Source: Microbulbifer variabilis (GTDB lineage Bacteria > Pseudomonadota > Gammaproteobacteria > Pseudomonadales > Cellvibrionaceae). From it: a DNA stretch of 64,000 bases. The DNA lies in NCBI RefSeq assembly GCF_023716485.1, contig NZ_CP092418.1, positions 3,938,501-4,002,500 on the forward strand, read 5' to 3'. Under the pieces are notes generated by a model. The model ran no database searches, was not told where the DNA came from, and saw only the letters and a program-made list of their open reading frames with translations. The position numbers and the translations under genes were made by a program. Position 1 is the first letter of the stretch. Each line of letters opens with the position of its first letter. Below are positions 10,344 through 18,898 of the stretch, piece after piece.

Positions 10344-10691
10344 CTAAGCGTCTTCGGCACCTTTCTTTTTCTCGGCCATACGCTTGGCCTTCTCGGCGCG
10401 TTGTTTGCGCGCCTCTTTCGGGTCGGCGATCAACGGGCGGTAAACCTCCACCCGATCGCCCGGCTGCAACTCGTAGCTCTCTGCCGGCGCCAATCCTTTG
10501 CTCCCCAGAACCTGGCCAAAGATACCCATCTTGGCACTATCCGGGTCCACTTCCGGATACTCTTTTGGAATACCCGAACGAATCAGAGCCTCCCTTGCCG
10601 TAGTGCCCGGTTTTACCAGTAGCCGCATCAACCGCTGTTCATGGGGCAGTGCGTAAACCACCTCTACCGAAATCATTTTTTCTTCTGTCAT
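10344..10691 (-). CDS. rnfH: RnfH family protein (RatB)
   Basis: Small ubiquitin-like beta-grasp protein of the RnfH/UPF0125 family, 115 residues, with VEVVYALPHEQ at the N-terminus and the conserved LQPGDRVEVYRPLIADPKEARKQRA at the end. The tail is strongly basic. Its molecular role is unclear even in model organisms. It starts with ATG overlapping the ratA stop (ATGA), so the two are translationally coupled. Confidence 0.92.
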   Translation of the reverse strand: MTEEKMISVEVVYALPHEQRLMRLLVKPGTTAREALIRSGIPKEYPEVDPDSAKMGIFGQVLGSKGLAPAESYELQPGDRVEVYRPLIADPKEARKQRAEKAKRMAEKKKGAEDA

Positions 10692-11128
10692 TGCGGCTTC
10701 CCGTAAATGTCCTCGGCACGCTCACACATTACCGCCACCATTTGATTGGCCAGATCACTAAAAAGCTTACCTGCGGCGGCGGCGATCAAACGGCTCTTCA
10801 TGGAGAACGACAGTGAAAAAGTCACCTTACAGGCGCTCTCAGCCAGGGGAGTAAACATCCAATGCCCGGTAAAATTTTCGAAGGGACCGTCTACCAGAGT
10901 CAGGGTCATGCTGGTCGGGCGCACCAGTTGATTGCGCGTGGTAAAACTTTGACGAATACCCGCGCGCGATAAATCCAACCGTGCCTCCAGGGTTTCTTCG
11001 TCCCGGTGCAGAATTTCAGCCCCGCGACACCCCGGTAAAAATTGTGGGTAGCTGGCCACATCATTGACCAGATCAAACATTTGTTCCGCGCTGTACATCA
11101 CCAGCGCGCTGCGCTCTATTTCAGTCAT
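10688..11128 (-). CDS. ratA: RatA family START-domain protein
   Basis: START/polyketide-cyclase-fold protein. In E. coli RatA was reported as an inhibitor of 70S association; homologues (Coq10) bind ubiquinone, so either role is possible. The product has the family block SAEQMFDLVNDVASYPQFLPGCRG and the WMFTPL and FSLSFSMKS motifs; about 146 residues from ATG 11128, or 150 from a TTG at 11140. It overlaps rnfH by four bases. smpB is usually divergent from ratA; here an NSS transporter gene is inserted between them. Confidence 0.93.
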   Translation of the reverse strand: MTEIERSALVMYSAEQMFDLVNDVASYPQFLPGCRGAEILHRDEETLEARLDLSRAGIRQSFTTRNQLVRPTSMTLTLVDGPFENFTGHWMFTPLAESACKVTFSLSFSMKSRLIAAAAGKLFSDLANQMVAVMCERAEDIYGKPQ

Positions 11129-11320
11129 TCCTGTTGTCAAATCCAGTCCGCCAGGCGAAATCGCCTGGGATTGTCGTTCGGCCGCTAATTTTGCCAGTCG
11201 GCGCTACTCAAGCAAGAGAATTCCTGCAACAATCGCATTTTTTGCCGGCGGGACATACCCGGCCCCGCTGGAAAACAAAAACGAAAGCTGTATCTGATAA
11301 AAAATAATAGCGAGAGTACT

Positions 11321-12739
11321 ATGACCGCAGTGAGAGAGCATTTTGGGTCAAGGCTGGGCTTTATCCTGGCCGCAGCTGGTTCCGCAGTTGGTATTGGCAA
11401 TCTGGTGGCATTCCCGGTAGCGGCCACCAAGAGCGGAGGCGGTGCTTTCCTACTGGTCTATGCCCTCTTTGTTTTTCTGATCTGCCTGCCCGTTATGATG
11501 GCGGAATTGGCTCTGGGACGCCGCTCCGATAAAGACCCGGTAGGTGCCTATCGTCAACTCTCCAACGGTTCACACCTGTGGCGTATCCCCGGCTGGCTAG
11601 CCTTGATCACGCCTTTTATGATCGCGGTATTTTATTTAGTGGTTACTGTGTGGGTACTCGGGTACCTGATTGAAACCGTCACCGGTAATCTCAACCTGCT
11701 CGCCACCCAGGATTTCTTTATCCACTTTATCAATACACCCAAGGTATTTATTTACCTGGTGGTACTGATGCTGATTATTAACGCCATTCTCGCTATGGGG
11801 GTTAAAGACGGTATTGAGCGTGCGGCAAAAACCCTGATGCCGATGCTGTTTGTAATGCTGCTGGGCCTGGTGATTTTTGTCCTGACCCTGGATAACGCCA
11901 TCCTCGGTGTGAAGTATTACCTGGTGCCAGACTTCAGCAAAATTGATGGCAACGTGGTGAGCAAAGCCATGGCCCAGGCCTTCTTCTCGTTGTCTCTGGG
12001 TATGGGCATCATGATCACCTACGGCTCTTATATGAAGAAGCGAGACTCTATCCCCGGTTCCTCCCGCGCCGTTGCCATTACCGATACCATGGTGGCCTTT
12101 ACTGCGGGCCTGCTGATTCTGCCGAGTATTTTCCACTTCAACCCGCAGATTGATCCCTCCGAATTAAGCGAGTCCTCTGCCGGAATGATCTTCCTGTTCC
12201 TGCCGAAGATCTTCCTTGCCTTGCAGGACAGCATCGGCTATGCCGGCGCAAGTGCCGTGGCTGCGATCTTCTTCTTCCTGGTTCTGGTAGCAGCGATCAC
12301 TTCCCTGGTTTCCATTATTGAAGTACCTATCGCCACCCTGCGCGACGAGCGCGATATGGAGCGTAAAACAGCCATTTACTGGGTTGCCGGAGTACAGTTT
12401 GTACTGGCCATCGCTTGCGCCGTCTCCTTTGGCATGGTCAACTGGTTCACTGAATTTGTACAGTTGGCCGGCGTTAACAAGTCCTTCTTCGATTTAGTTG
12501 AGATCATTTTCTACGACACCATCCTGCCCTTAAACGGCCTGCTGGTGTGCCTGTTTGTGATCTACAAATGGAAGAAAGCCAACTTTGACAAGGAGCTGCA
12601 AGAGGGCGACTCCGCCTTTGCCGGCTCTTTCTCACAAAAATACGTAAACTTCTCCCTGGGCACCTTTATCCCTCTGATACTGCTGTTGATCTTTATCAAC
12701 ACCGTGGCCCTGAAGTTTTTTGGACACAGTTTTATCTAG
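11321..12739 (+). CDS. Sodium:neurotransmitter symporter (NSS) family transporter, first copy
   Basis: Inner-membrane Na+-coupled amino-acid-type transporter of the LeuT fold. The 472-residue product starts with the NSS signature SRLGFILAAAGSAVGIGNL (TM1, with the unwound Na+/substrate site) and has about 11-12 hydrophobic helices, including AQAFFSLSLGMGIMITYGSY, the TM6 region. Substrate unknown; the related bacterial proteins carry amino acids. A second, 448-residue paralogue follows smpB at 13274. Placed upstream of smpB with 15 bp between them, so the three may be cotranscribed. Confidence 0.93.
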   Translation: MTAVREHFGSRLGFILAAAGSAVGIGNLVAFPVAATKSGGGAFLLVYALFVFLICLPVMMAELALGRRSDKDPVGAYRQLSNGSHLWRIPGWLALITPFMIAVFYLVVTVWVLGYLIETVTGNLNLLATQDFFIHFINTPKVFIYLVVLMLIINAILAMGVKDGIERAAKTLMPMLFVMLLGLVIFVLTLDNAILGVKYYLVPDFSKIDGNVVSKAMAQAFFSLSLGMGIMITYGSYMKKRDSIPGSSRAVAITDTMVAFTAGLLILPSIFHFNPQIDPSELSESSAGMIFLFLPKIFLALQDSIGYAGASAVAAIFFFLVLVAAITSLVSIIEVPIATLRDERDMERKTAIYWVAGVQFVLAIACAVSFGMVNWFTEFVQLAGVNKSFFDLVEIIFYDTILPLNGLLVCLFVIYKWKKANFDKELQEGDSAFAGSFSQKYVNFSLGTFIPLILLLIFINTVALKFFGHSFI

Positions 12740-12754
12740 TCACTAGAAGTTTTC

Positions 12755-13234
12755 ATGGCCAAGAAAAAGAAAGCGCAAACATCCAATACCATCGCCCTCA
12801 ACAAGAAGGCCCGTCACGACTACTTCATAGAGGAGAAGTTTGAGGCGGGCGTTGAGATGCAGGGCTGGGAAGTGAAAAGCTGTCGTGAGGGCAAGGCCCA
12901 GCTCACCGACAGCTATGTCATTTTTAAAAATGGCGAAGCCTGGCTGCTGGGTTCCAATATCCAGCCGCTTGCCAGCGCCTCCACCCATTATGTGACCGAG
13001 CCCGACCGCACCCGCCGCCTGCTGCTCACCAAGCGCGAGCTGTCCAAGCTGATCGCCGCCGTGGAGCAAAAGGGGCACACCGTGGTTGCCACCGCGCTGT
13101 ATTGGAAAGGCCATTTGGTCAAATGCGAAATCTGCCTGGCCAAGGGTAAGGCTATGCACGACAAACGCGAAACCGAGAAAAAACGGGATTGGAACCGTGA
13201 AAAGCAGCGCCTGATGCGCGCCACGCACAAGTAG
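12755..13234 (+). CDS. smpB: SsrA-binding protein SmpB
   Basis: Binds tmRNA and brings it to stalled ribosomes. The 159-residue product has the OB-fold core ([47 protein letters not shown]) and the basic C-terminal tail [20 protein letters not shown], which enters the mRNA channel. Its RNA partner ssrA is 1.5 kb downstream in the same window, with an NSS transporter between them. Confidence 0.97.
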   Translation: MAKKKKAQTSNTIALNKKARHDYFIEEKFEAGVEMQGWEVKSCREGKAQLTDSYVIFKNGEAWLLGSNIQPLASASTHYVTEPDRTRRLLLTKRELSKLIAAVEQKGHTVVATALYWKGHLVKCEICLAKGKAMHDKRETEKKRDWNREKQRLMRATHK

Positions 13235-13273
13235 TGCACAGAGACAACTAGAAGAATAATTACGGGATTTACT

Positions 13274-14620
13274 ATGAGTGCACCGCGAGGACAGTTCAGC
13301 TCGAATATTGGCTTTTTAATGGCCGCCGCCGGGTCCGCCGTTGGTCTCGGCAACATTTGGGGCTTCCCCACCAAGGCCGCCAGCAACGGCGGCGCCGCCT
13401 TTGTAGTGGCCTATCTGTTTTTGGCCTTCGCCCTCGCCTACCCGGCGCTGATGGCCGAACTTACCATTGGCCGTTATGCGCGGCGCAATATGGTACAGGC
13501 ACTGCGGGCTATTTCTATTGGCCCCGTGAGCCGCTTCTTCGGTGGCCTCACCGGCTTTGGCGGCATCCTGGTAGCCTCTTTGATTCTGAGTTTTTACGCT
13601 ATTGTGGCCGGCTGGATGGTGGCCCACCTGGCCGAGCCTTTCGCCGCCCTGTTTGGCGCCCAGGAAGCCGTCCAATGGCTCACTGAAAACAGTACCCAGC
13701 GCAACCTGATCTTTACCGCAATCTTCAGTGGTCTCACTATGCTGATTATTGCCAGCGGTGTGGAGAAGGGCATTGAGCGCTGGTCCACCCTGTTGATGCC
13801 CTCTCTGATTATCCTGCTGCTGCTTTTGATCGCCTATGTACTCACCCAGCCCGGTGCCTTTACCGGCCTGGAGGTGTACCTGATGCCAGACTTCAGTCAC
13901 TTCACTCCGAAGCTACTGATCTCTGCCATGGGCCAGGCCTTCTTCTCCCTGTCTCTAGGGGTGGGTACCATGCTGATCTACGGCTCTTACCTGAGCCAGC
14001 AGGAGAGCTTGCCGCGCCTCGGCGCCCTGGTCACACTGATCGACGTGGGGATCGCCTTCACCGCCGGCTTATTGATCTTGCCCGCCATGTATGTGGCCCA
14101 GGAAGCCGGCACCCAGATCTTCGCTGCTGACGGCGCCCTGATTGCCGGGCCCAACCTGATCCTGCAGGTGCTGCCAGCGCTGTTCGATACCATGGGCGAA
14201 GCCGGTGTATTCGTCGCCATTGCCTTCTTTGCCCTGATGGTGATCGCCTCCCTCACCTCCTCTATCTCTATGCTGGAAGTACCGGTGGCTTTTTCTATTG
14301 AGAACCTGGGCATCCCCCGCCGCATTGCCACCCCAGCTGTGGGCCTGGTGATCTTTGCCATCAGCAGCACCATTATTTACAACTTTGACAGCCTGTTTGG
14401 ACTGGCAGTCAGCATCAGTACTGAATACGGCCAGCCCCTGCTGGGTATTGCGCTGTGTATCTTTGCCGGCTGGATCTGGCGCCGCGACCAGCTGCTGAGC
14501 GAGCTGAAGAAAGGCCACGAAGATATTGAGCACACCCTGTTCTGGAAGATCTGGCCCTGGTATGTGCGCATCGTGTGCCCACTGCTGATTCTGGTAGCCT
14601 TCGCCCAATCGATACTGTAA
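13274..14620 (+). CDS. Sodium:neurotransmitter symporter (NSS) family transporter, second copy
   Basis: Paralogue of the transporter at 11321, 448 residues, with the same TM1 signature (IGFLMAAAGSAVGLGNIWGFP) and the TM6 block AMGQAFFSLSLGVGTMLIYG. Likely Na+-coupled amino-acid uptake at the inner membrane; substrate unknown. The C-terminus is shorter than in copy one. It starts 39 bp after smpB and ends before a strong hairpin (14635-14658) and the ssrA promoter. The two copies flanking smpB suggest an old duplication around it. Confidence 0.92.
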   Translation: MSAPRGQFSSNIGFLMAAAGSAVGLGNIWGFPTKAASNGGAAFVVAYLFLAFALAYPALMAELTIGRYARRNMVQALRAISIGPVSRFFGGLTGFGGILVASLILSFYAIVAGWMVAHLAEPFAALFGAQEAVQWLTENSTQRNLIFTAIFSGLTMLIIASGVEKGIERWSTLLMPSLIILLLLLIAYVLTQPGAFTGLEVYLMPDFSHFTPKLLISAMGQAFFSLSLGVGTMLIYGSYLSQQESLPRLGALVTLIDVGIAFTAGLLILPAMYVAQEAGTQIFAADGALIAGPNLILQVLPALFDTMGEAGVFVAIAFFALMVIASLTSSISMLEVPVAFSIENLGIPRRIATPAVGLVIFAISSTIIYNFDSLFGLAVSISTEYGQPLLGIALCIFAGWIWRRDQLLSELKKGHEDIEHTLFWKIWPWYVRIVCPLLILVAFAQSIL

Positions 14621-14634
14621 GCCCTTTCTAACTC

Positions 14635-14658
14635 CCCCGGCGGCCACCGCTGCCGGGG
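14635..14658 (+). terminator. Hairpin after the second NSS gene
   Basis: CCCCGGCGGC (14635-14644) pairs with GCTGCCGGGG (14649-14658) with one mismatch and a four-base loop, 15 bp after the stop codon. No strong T-run follows. Confidence 0.55.
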
Positions 14659-14720
14659 CACTCCGCTCTCTCCCTGCCCCTGATCAAAGTTCCCAAAAAT
14701 CCCTGGCGCATAAAAATTTA

Positions 14721-14747
14721 TTGCAATGCCCGAGTTTGAGGTATACT
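14721..14747 (+). promoter_or_regulatory. ssrA promoter, sigma-70 type
   Basis: TTGCAA (14721-14726) and TATACT (14742-14747) with a 15-base spacer, about 30 bp upstream of the mature tmRNA 5' end. The -10 is near-consensus; the spacer is short. Confidence 0.55.
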
Positions 14748-14775
14748 TAGATGACACACGAGAGTGTTTCTTATC

Positions 14776-15165
14776 GGGGATGACTTGGATTCGACGCCGG
14801 TGACGAAACCTTGGGTGCATGCCGTGATGGCAGCGAATCACGTAAATCCAAAGCTGTATTTTATTAGTTGCCAACGACGACAACTACGGTGCCCAACTCG
14901 CTGCGTAAGCAGCTTGTGAAGCACTAACTAAGGGTTCGTCCCTTAGCAGTCTTCAGCAAGGTTCCAGTATCGCGCTGTAGACTGTTATACAGAACTGGAT
15001 CGCCGCAAGCCATACTCGTGGGCAAGCGGTTAAACACTTTACGGGATCGCCCTATACGTCCTGACCGCCGGGCTGTAATGGGTTAAATCAATAGACGGAG
15101 CTAAGCATGTAGAGCCTCTGGCAGAGTGCTGACGGACGCGGGTTCGACTCCCGCCATCTCCACCA
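14776..15165 (+). ncRNA. ssrA: Transfer-messenger RNA (tmRNA)
   Basis: One-piece tmRNA of about 390 nt. The 5' end GGGGATGACTTGGATTCGAC pairs with the 3' acceptor CATCTCC ACCA (15155-15165), and the 3' part carries the T-arm GGGTTCGACTCCC. The tag frame at 14870-14905 reads ANDDNYGAQLAA, then TAA at 14906, a typical gammaproteobacterial proteolysis tag (LAA end recognised by ClpXP). smpB, its protein partner, is upstream. The 3' end of ssrA is a frequent target of integrases, and the accessory region that starts immediately downstream, with an integrase fragment, fits this. Confidence 0.97.
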
Positions 15166-15170
15166 AATCG

Positions 15171-15204
15171 AAAAAGGCCAACCGCAAGGTTGGCCTTTTT
15201 TATT
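15171..15204 (+). terminator. Intrinsic terminator of ssrA
   Basis: AAAGGCCAACC, loop GCAA, GGTTGGCCTTT followed by TTTT: a textbook rho-independent terminator a few bases after the CCA end of tmRNA. Confidence 0.9.
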
Positions 15205-15766
15205 GCTTGGTCGACTCCCTACTCAATCTTCCTCCGACGAAAATTTTTGGCATAGCTTATTGATGGCGAACATTAACGGTCTCAAAAAGCTCACCATTAG
15301 CGTTTGTTCAGGTTACTAACAATTCAAGAATCCCGTTAGATAGCACTAAACAAACCAATTAAAAACCACTGGGTTACCGGCCAGCTCACAAATCTAGGAC
15401 GATCACTCCAGTCACTTTAATGATACGTAAATTTACCGACCTATCTTTCTACAGCCTCTAAAATCAGCCCCTAAAATCCAAACATCTGTTTGAAAAGAAG
15501 TTATTTAAATCATCTGCAAAAAGGCGTGATCATTAGCAGCAAGGAAGACATATGCTAGCAACTCACAGCGATGAAGAATCAAGTTATGAAACATATCGCC
15601 AATTAACTGAGTCCCCTTTCAGCCCCCCAAATATCGCCGACATAGCTCAACTTAGCGCCTGTTTACACTGATTCTAGTCGGTAGCTCACTAATGCAATGA
15701 TGTATTAATAATATGCTCTACATTCTTTGATTAAAATATTCTTAATACCTAAAACAGAGAGCTGTA
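15205..15766. other. Gene-free AT-rich stretch after ssrA
   Basis: No coding frame, RNA or repeat recognised. Base composition drops sharply from the GC-rich core, marking the left part of the accessory region. I searched by eye for a second copy of the ssrA 3' end (an att site) here and further on and did not find one. Confidence 0.6.
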
Positions 15767-16219
15767 ATGAGTGAAGCTAACCATGACGCTTACATGCAAG
15801 AAGCCATTAATGAGGCACGAAAAGGTTTAGCAACGGGAGGAATTCCTGTCGGTTGTGTAATAGTACTGAATGGTGAAATTATCGGCAGAGGTTACAATCA
15901 GCACGTCCAGCAAAACAGTGTTATCAAGCATGCTGAAATGAGCGCACTGGAAAATATGGGAAAATTATGTTCTACAGATTACCAAAAGTGCACCGTTTAC
16001 ACGACTTTATCACCCTGCCCAATGTGCAGTGGGGCCATACGTCTATTCGGAATTAAGAATATTGTTATCGGTGAAAATAAAACATTCCTAGGTGATGAAT
16101 CATTACTCAAATCTGAAGGTGTAAGCTTGGTTGTTCTTAATAATCTTGAATGTATTGGTCTGATGAATCAATTCATTCAGCAACATCCTGAAATCTGGCA
16201 TGAAGATATTGGCCAGTAG
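15767..16219 (+). CDS. Cytosine deaminase-like nucleobase deaminase, yeast Fcy1 type
   Basis: Zinc-dependent deaminase of the CDA fold, 150 residues. The zinc/catalytic motifs are HAEMSA (H55, E57) and SPCPMCSGA (C84, C87). It resembles yeast cytosine deaminase (Fcy1) more than bacterial TadA: YTTLSPC, the IVIGEN stretch and a C-terminus ending HPEIWHEDIGQ match Fcy1, in which the C-terminal helix closes the active site. Likely reaction: cytosine to uracil (pyrimidine salvage), in the cytoplasm. E. coli uses the unrelated CodA for this. GAGAG lies just before the ATG. It sits alone in AT-rich DNA 560 bp after ssrA terminates, so it may have been acquired. Another small-base substrate cannot be excluded. 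Confidence 0.85.
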   Translation: MSEANHDAYMQEAINEARKGLATGGIPVGCVIVLNGEIIGRGYNQHVQQNSVIKHAEMSALENMGKLCSTDYQKCTVYTTLSPCPMCSGAIRLFGIKNIVIGENKTFLGDESLLKSEGVSLVVLNNLECIGLMNQFIQQHPEIWHEDIGQ

Positions 16220-16613
16220 CAACAATTAACTACAAAGTATATTTGTAATGGCCCACCAATAGACCAAATTACTAGAATAGACTGAGATTTTATTGATACT
16301 TTTGATGTTTACACTGTGGCTTTCAAGAATTCAATTCTGCTTGAGAAGCTCCACGGCCCTCTACTCAGCACCAATCTGACACACTACCAGTCAACCTGAT
16401 AATTGCTAAGTAGGCCCAATCGGTGAAGGTTGCAACAGCCACCAAATCTGAACCCTAATCTGAGGTACACAACTAGCCTAGGCCGAAATTTCAGCTCAAT
16501 TTATAGACTAAAAAGCTAGCCCCCATAAACTATTAATGAAATTTGTTATACACCCCATCAATGACGAATACCATCATCTTTGCAAAGACAAACCTGGAGC
16601 CGAGCTCTACTTC
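16220..16613. other. Gene-free AT-rich stretch
   Basis: No coding frame or structure that I can support between the deaminase and the broken gene at 16614-17233. Confidence 0.5.
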
Positions 16614-17233
16614 TTATATTTTTAACTCTGGGTGCCCGATTCCCCCACCCAAAAAAATACTTGATTTATTACCGCCTGTTTGACTTAGATCTACAGTTAG
16701 CTTACTTGCATGACTATATTTATTGAATATTTTTTTCGACTTTTCCAAAAACTTTAGAAATTCATCATCCCCCCCAAGAGCTGTTTGGTTTTTTCTATGA
16801 GGGGTGCGAACTGATAGGGTTTCTGGTACTGCTTATCTGCTTTAAAGATATCTTTAAAATAGAAGTCATCAAGCTAGTTTGAGTTAGGTGTAAGTTTTCC
16901 TTGATGAGAGAGCAGTATAGATAGACAAGCAGCTTCTATCGCCTGCCTATACATATTGCCGGAAGGTATTATGTGCTCAATTATTAAGAGCTGCATAGAT
17001 GAAAAAAGATTGTTAATAGCAAGGTCAAGAAATGCTACTGATAATTTTTCTTGCTCCACTTTATTGCCATGAGCTGAGAATTTATCACCTCTCTTGTAAC
17101 ATTCAGCTATTAGTTCGCTGAATTGCTCTACGGTATCTGAGTATTCCGAAGAAAAACTCTCAACCTCGACCGAGTAATTTTTGCAAAGAGAGCGGGCTAC
17201 TTCCGAAGCTTTTGTTGGGTCTACAGTTTCCAT
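16614..17233 (-). pseudogene. Broken unknown gene: amber codon plus frameshift
   Basis: An open stretch of 119 codons starts at ATG 17233, preceded by AAGGAGG four bases upstream (an earlier in-frame ATG at 17299 has no such site). It ends at a TAG at 16874-16876, but the same frame continues with protein-like sequence (LDDFYFKDIFKADKQYQ and on) to a run of seven C (16769-16775). After a one-base shift there, it continues as DDEFLKFLEKSKKIFNKYSH to TAA at 16614. The restored product would be about 206 residues, helical, with a hydrophobic LLIIEHIIPSGNMYRQAIE segment. No family recognised. Either decayed, or the homopolymer step is an assembly error; the amber would remain. Confidence 0.65.
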
Positions 17234-17469
17234 CTGACCTCCTTTTTGGGGCTCAGGTGCACTTTCTGCACCAGAATCCCGAAGTTTTAAAGTTGCCAAT
17301 GAACTTATCTGAGCGCTTAGTTATTGTCACCTAATTTCAAAAAATGGGACAAACTTAGTTCAAGGCCATTCGAAGTTATTCATAAAGGTTTAGGTTATTG
17401 GAGCGCATCTGAAAAACCATAAGAAGCCAATTTACCTGACAGCATAAAGGACACCGTGTTACGAGGGCA

Positions 17470-18036
17470 TTGTTACTGGCATGTCTGGAAGAGGAACTGA
17501 CAGCTGCATCTTGTACCATCGTACATAATGATTCTACAAATACCGGAAGGGCCGACTGTGGTTCCACCACAGACTTGGCCGGCGCACTCACCGCCACCAA
17601 GAAAAAGCACCTGACAGCAATCACAAACCCTGCTGAAATTGGGCGCCTACTAACTGCCATAAACGAATACCAGGGCACCCCAGTAGTAAGAGCGGCCCTA
17701 AAACTATCCCCTCTCCTATTCCGCCGCCCTGGAGAGTTGCGAAAACTTGAGTGGACGGTAATCAATTGGGATGCCAAGCACATAGAACTGCCCAGCGAAA
17801 AGATGAAAATGGGCCAACCATACATTATTCCTCTTGCTGAACTGAAAGAACTGGAGTTGCTAACTGGTCATGGCAAATATGTTTTCCCATCAGCTCGAGG
17901 CCAGAGCCGTCCACTGTCTGATAAAGGTGTGAGGACTGCACTCAGGTCACTGGGCGATGACAATCAAACCATGACCGCCCACGGCTTCCGTGCAATGGCT
18001 CGTACTCTATTCGACCACGACACTCGGCAGATTTGA
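17470..18036 (+). pseudogene. P4-type tyrosine integrase, fragment lacking both ends
   Basis: The middle of a phage-P4-like integrase is clear: TKKKHLTAITNPAEIGRLL, SPLLFRRPGELRKLEW (containing the first catalytic Arg), SEKMKMGQPYIIPL, YVFPSARGQSRPLSD and HGFRAMARTLF (catalytic His-x-x-Arg). The N-terminal arm-binding and core-binding domains are missing (an in-frame stop occurs just upstream), and the protein stops soon after HGFR, so the second catalytic His and the nucleophilic Tyr are lost. It must be inactive. Such integrases commonly insert at tRNA genes and ssrA; ssrA lies 2.3 kb upstream, so this is the probable relic of the enzyme that brought in the accessory region. Confidence 0.85.
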
Positions 18037-18141
18037 TTTAGAATTCGCAGATTCAACAAGGAAAAAATTGAATGTGGCACATGCATCTCAAATCAGAGAG
18101 GCGGAACACATTCTTCAATGGATTTACGAGGATAAAAGAGT

Positions 18142-18735
18142 ATGTCTATCAACGAACATGCAACCAAGATACAGGTGAGTCGACTGGTTAATACCGCTCT
18201 GGCAGCGATTAAGGATAAAGATCCGAGACTTGATCAGACTCTGGTCCACACCTTGGATCAACTCAGCTTAATCAGCCGGAACCTGAATACTGCCAAACAT
18301 AACGTACAGCACTTTGGTGGAATTATGGCGAGCGGCGCTCATGGACAAAACGCCTACCGAGCCAATCAATCCATGAACTCGAAGCTTAGGACCCTCTCAT
18401 CACTTGAAGCCTTCCTCGCAGAAGAATGGAACAAGCTTGGTAAAGCAGTTGACGCATATAGGAAACAGCTACCATGGGACGGCAAGACCGAATTGGAACT
18501 CCTGGATATGCTTGCGGGAGAAATCGAGTCGTTCGATAAATTACTTAAGAAAAACGTCATTCAGGTTCCAAAACACCAGTCCAATCCACATCAAACGATG
18601 ACCCTTCAAAGAGAAATCACGCAATTAAAGGCAATGCCCGCTCATACAGCGCCAAGTATGCTTGTCTTAATTTCTATCGGCCTTCGGTTATTTGCAATGT
18701 ACGTCGGTTCTAAAAGAGTGACTAGCAATAGATAG
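18142..18735 (+). CDS. Unknown protein in accessory region
   Basis: 197 residues, not recognised. Largely helical and polar, rich in Leu, Lys and Gln, with LVHTLDQLSLISRNLNTAKH near residue 35 and a hydrophobic segment near the C-terminus (about 170-185, SMLVLISIGLRLFAMYVG). GAGG lies about 15 bases upstream and AAGAG closer to the ATG. It starts about 100 bp after the integrase fragment. The abrupt basic tail after the hydrophobic segment may mean the 3' end is truncated. A hairpin follows (18782-18805). Confidence 0.55.
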   Translation: MSINEHATKIQVSRLVNTALAAIKDKDPRLDQTLVHTLDQLSLISRNLNTAKHNVQHFGGIMASGAHGQNAYRANQSMNSKLRTLSSLEAFLAEEWNKLGKAVDAYRKQLPWDGKTELELLDMLAGEIESFDKLLKKNVIQVPKHQSNPHQTMTLQREITQLKAMPAHTAPSMLVLISIGLRLFAMYVGSKRVTSNR

Positions 18736-18781
18736 TCTCGATTTCCCTATTAGCTGCTTGCTAGGCGCTGAACGCTTTTCA

Positions 18782-18805
18782 CCCGGCAGGCTCAATGCCT
18801 GTCGG
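18782..18805. terminator. Hairpin after the unknown gene
   Basis: CGGCAGGC, loop TCAAT, GCCTGTCG form an imperfect hairpin about 50 bp after the stop codon, followed by a short T-containing stretch. Modest support as a terminator. Confidence 0.35.
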
Positions 18806-18898
18806 AGTCTTCTAAATAAGTGGGAGCAGATAAATATTGTGTTAGGAGTGCATACATTTATGGTAAAGCCATACGCGGGCGGCCCAGCAGCATTACCG

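Noticed and set aside
15155..15165. Duplicate of the ssrA 3' end as island right boundary (att site)
   Set aside because: Searched by eye through 28 kb; only a 10-base partial match (CCACCAAATC at about 16440) was seen, not enough.
16874..16876. Amber codon read as pyrrolysine or suppressed
   Set aside because: A second lesion (frameshift at the C run) follows, and no pyrrolysine genes or tRNA are visible; decay is simpler.
17990..18178. 62-codon open frame between the integrase fragment and the next gene
   Set aside because: Overlaps both neighbours, no ribosome site; looks like junk or a fused remnant at the deletion joint.
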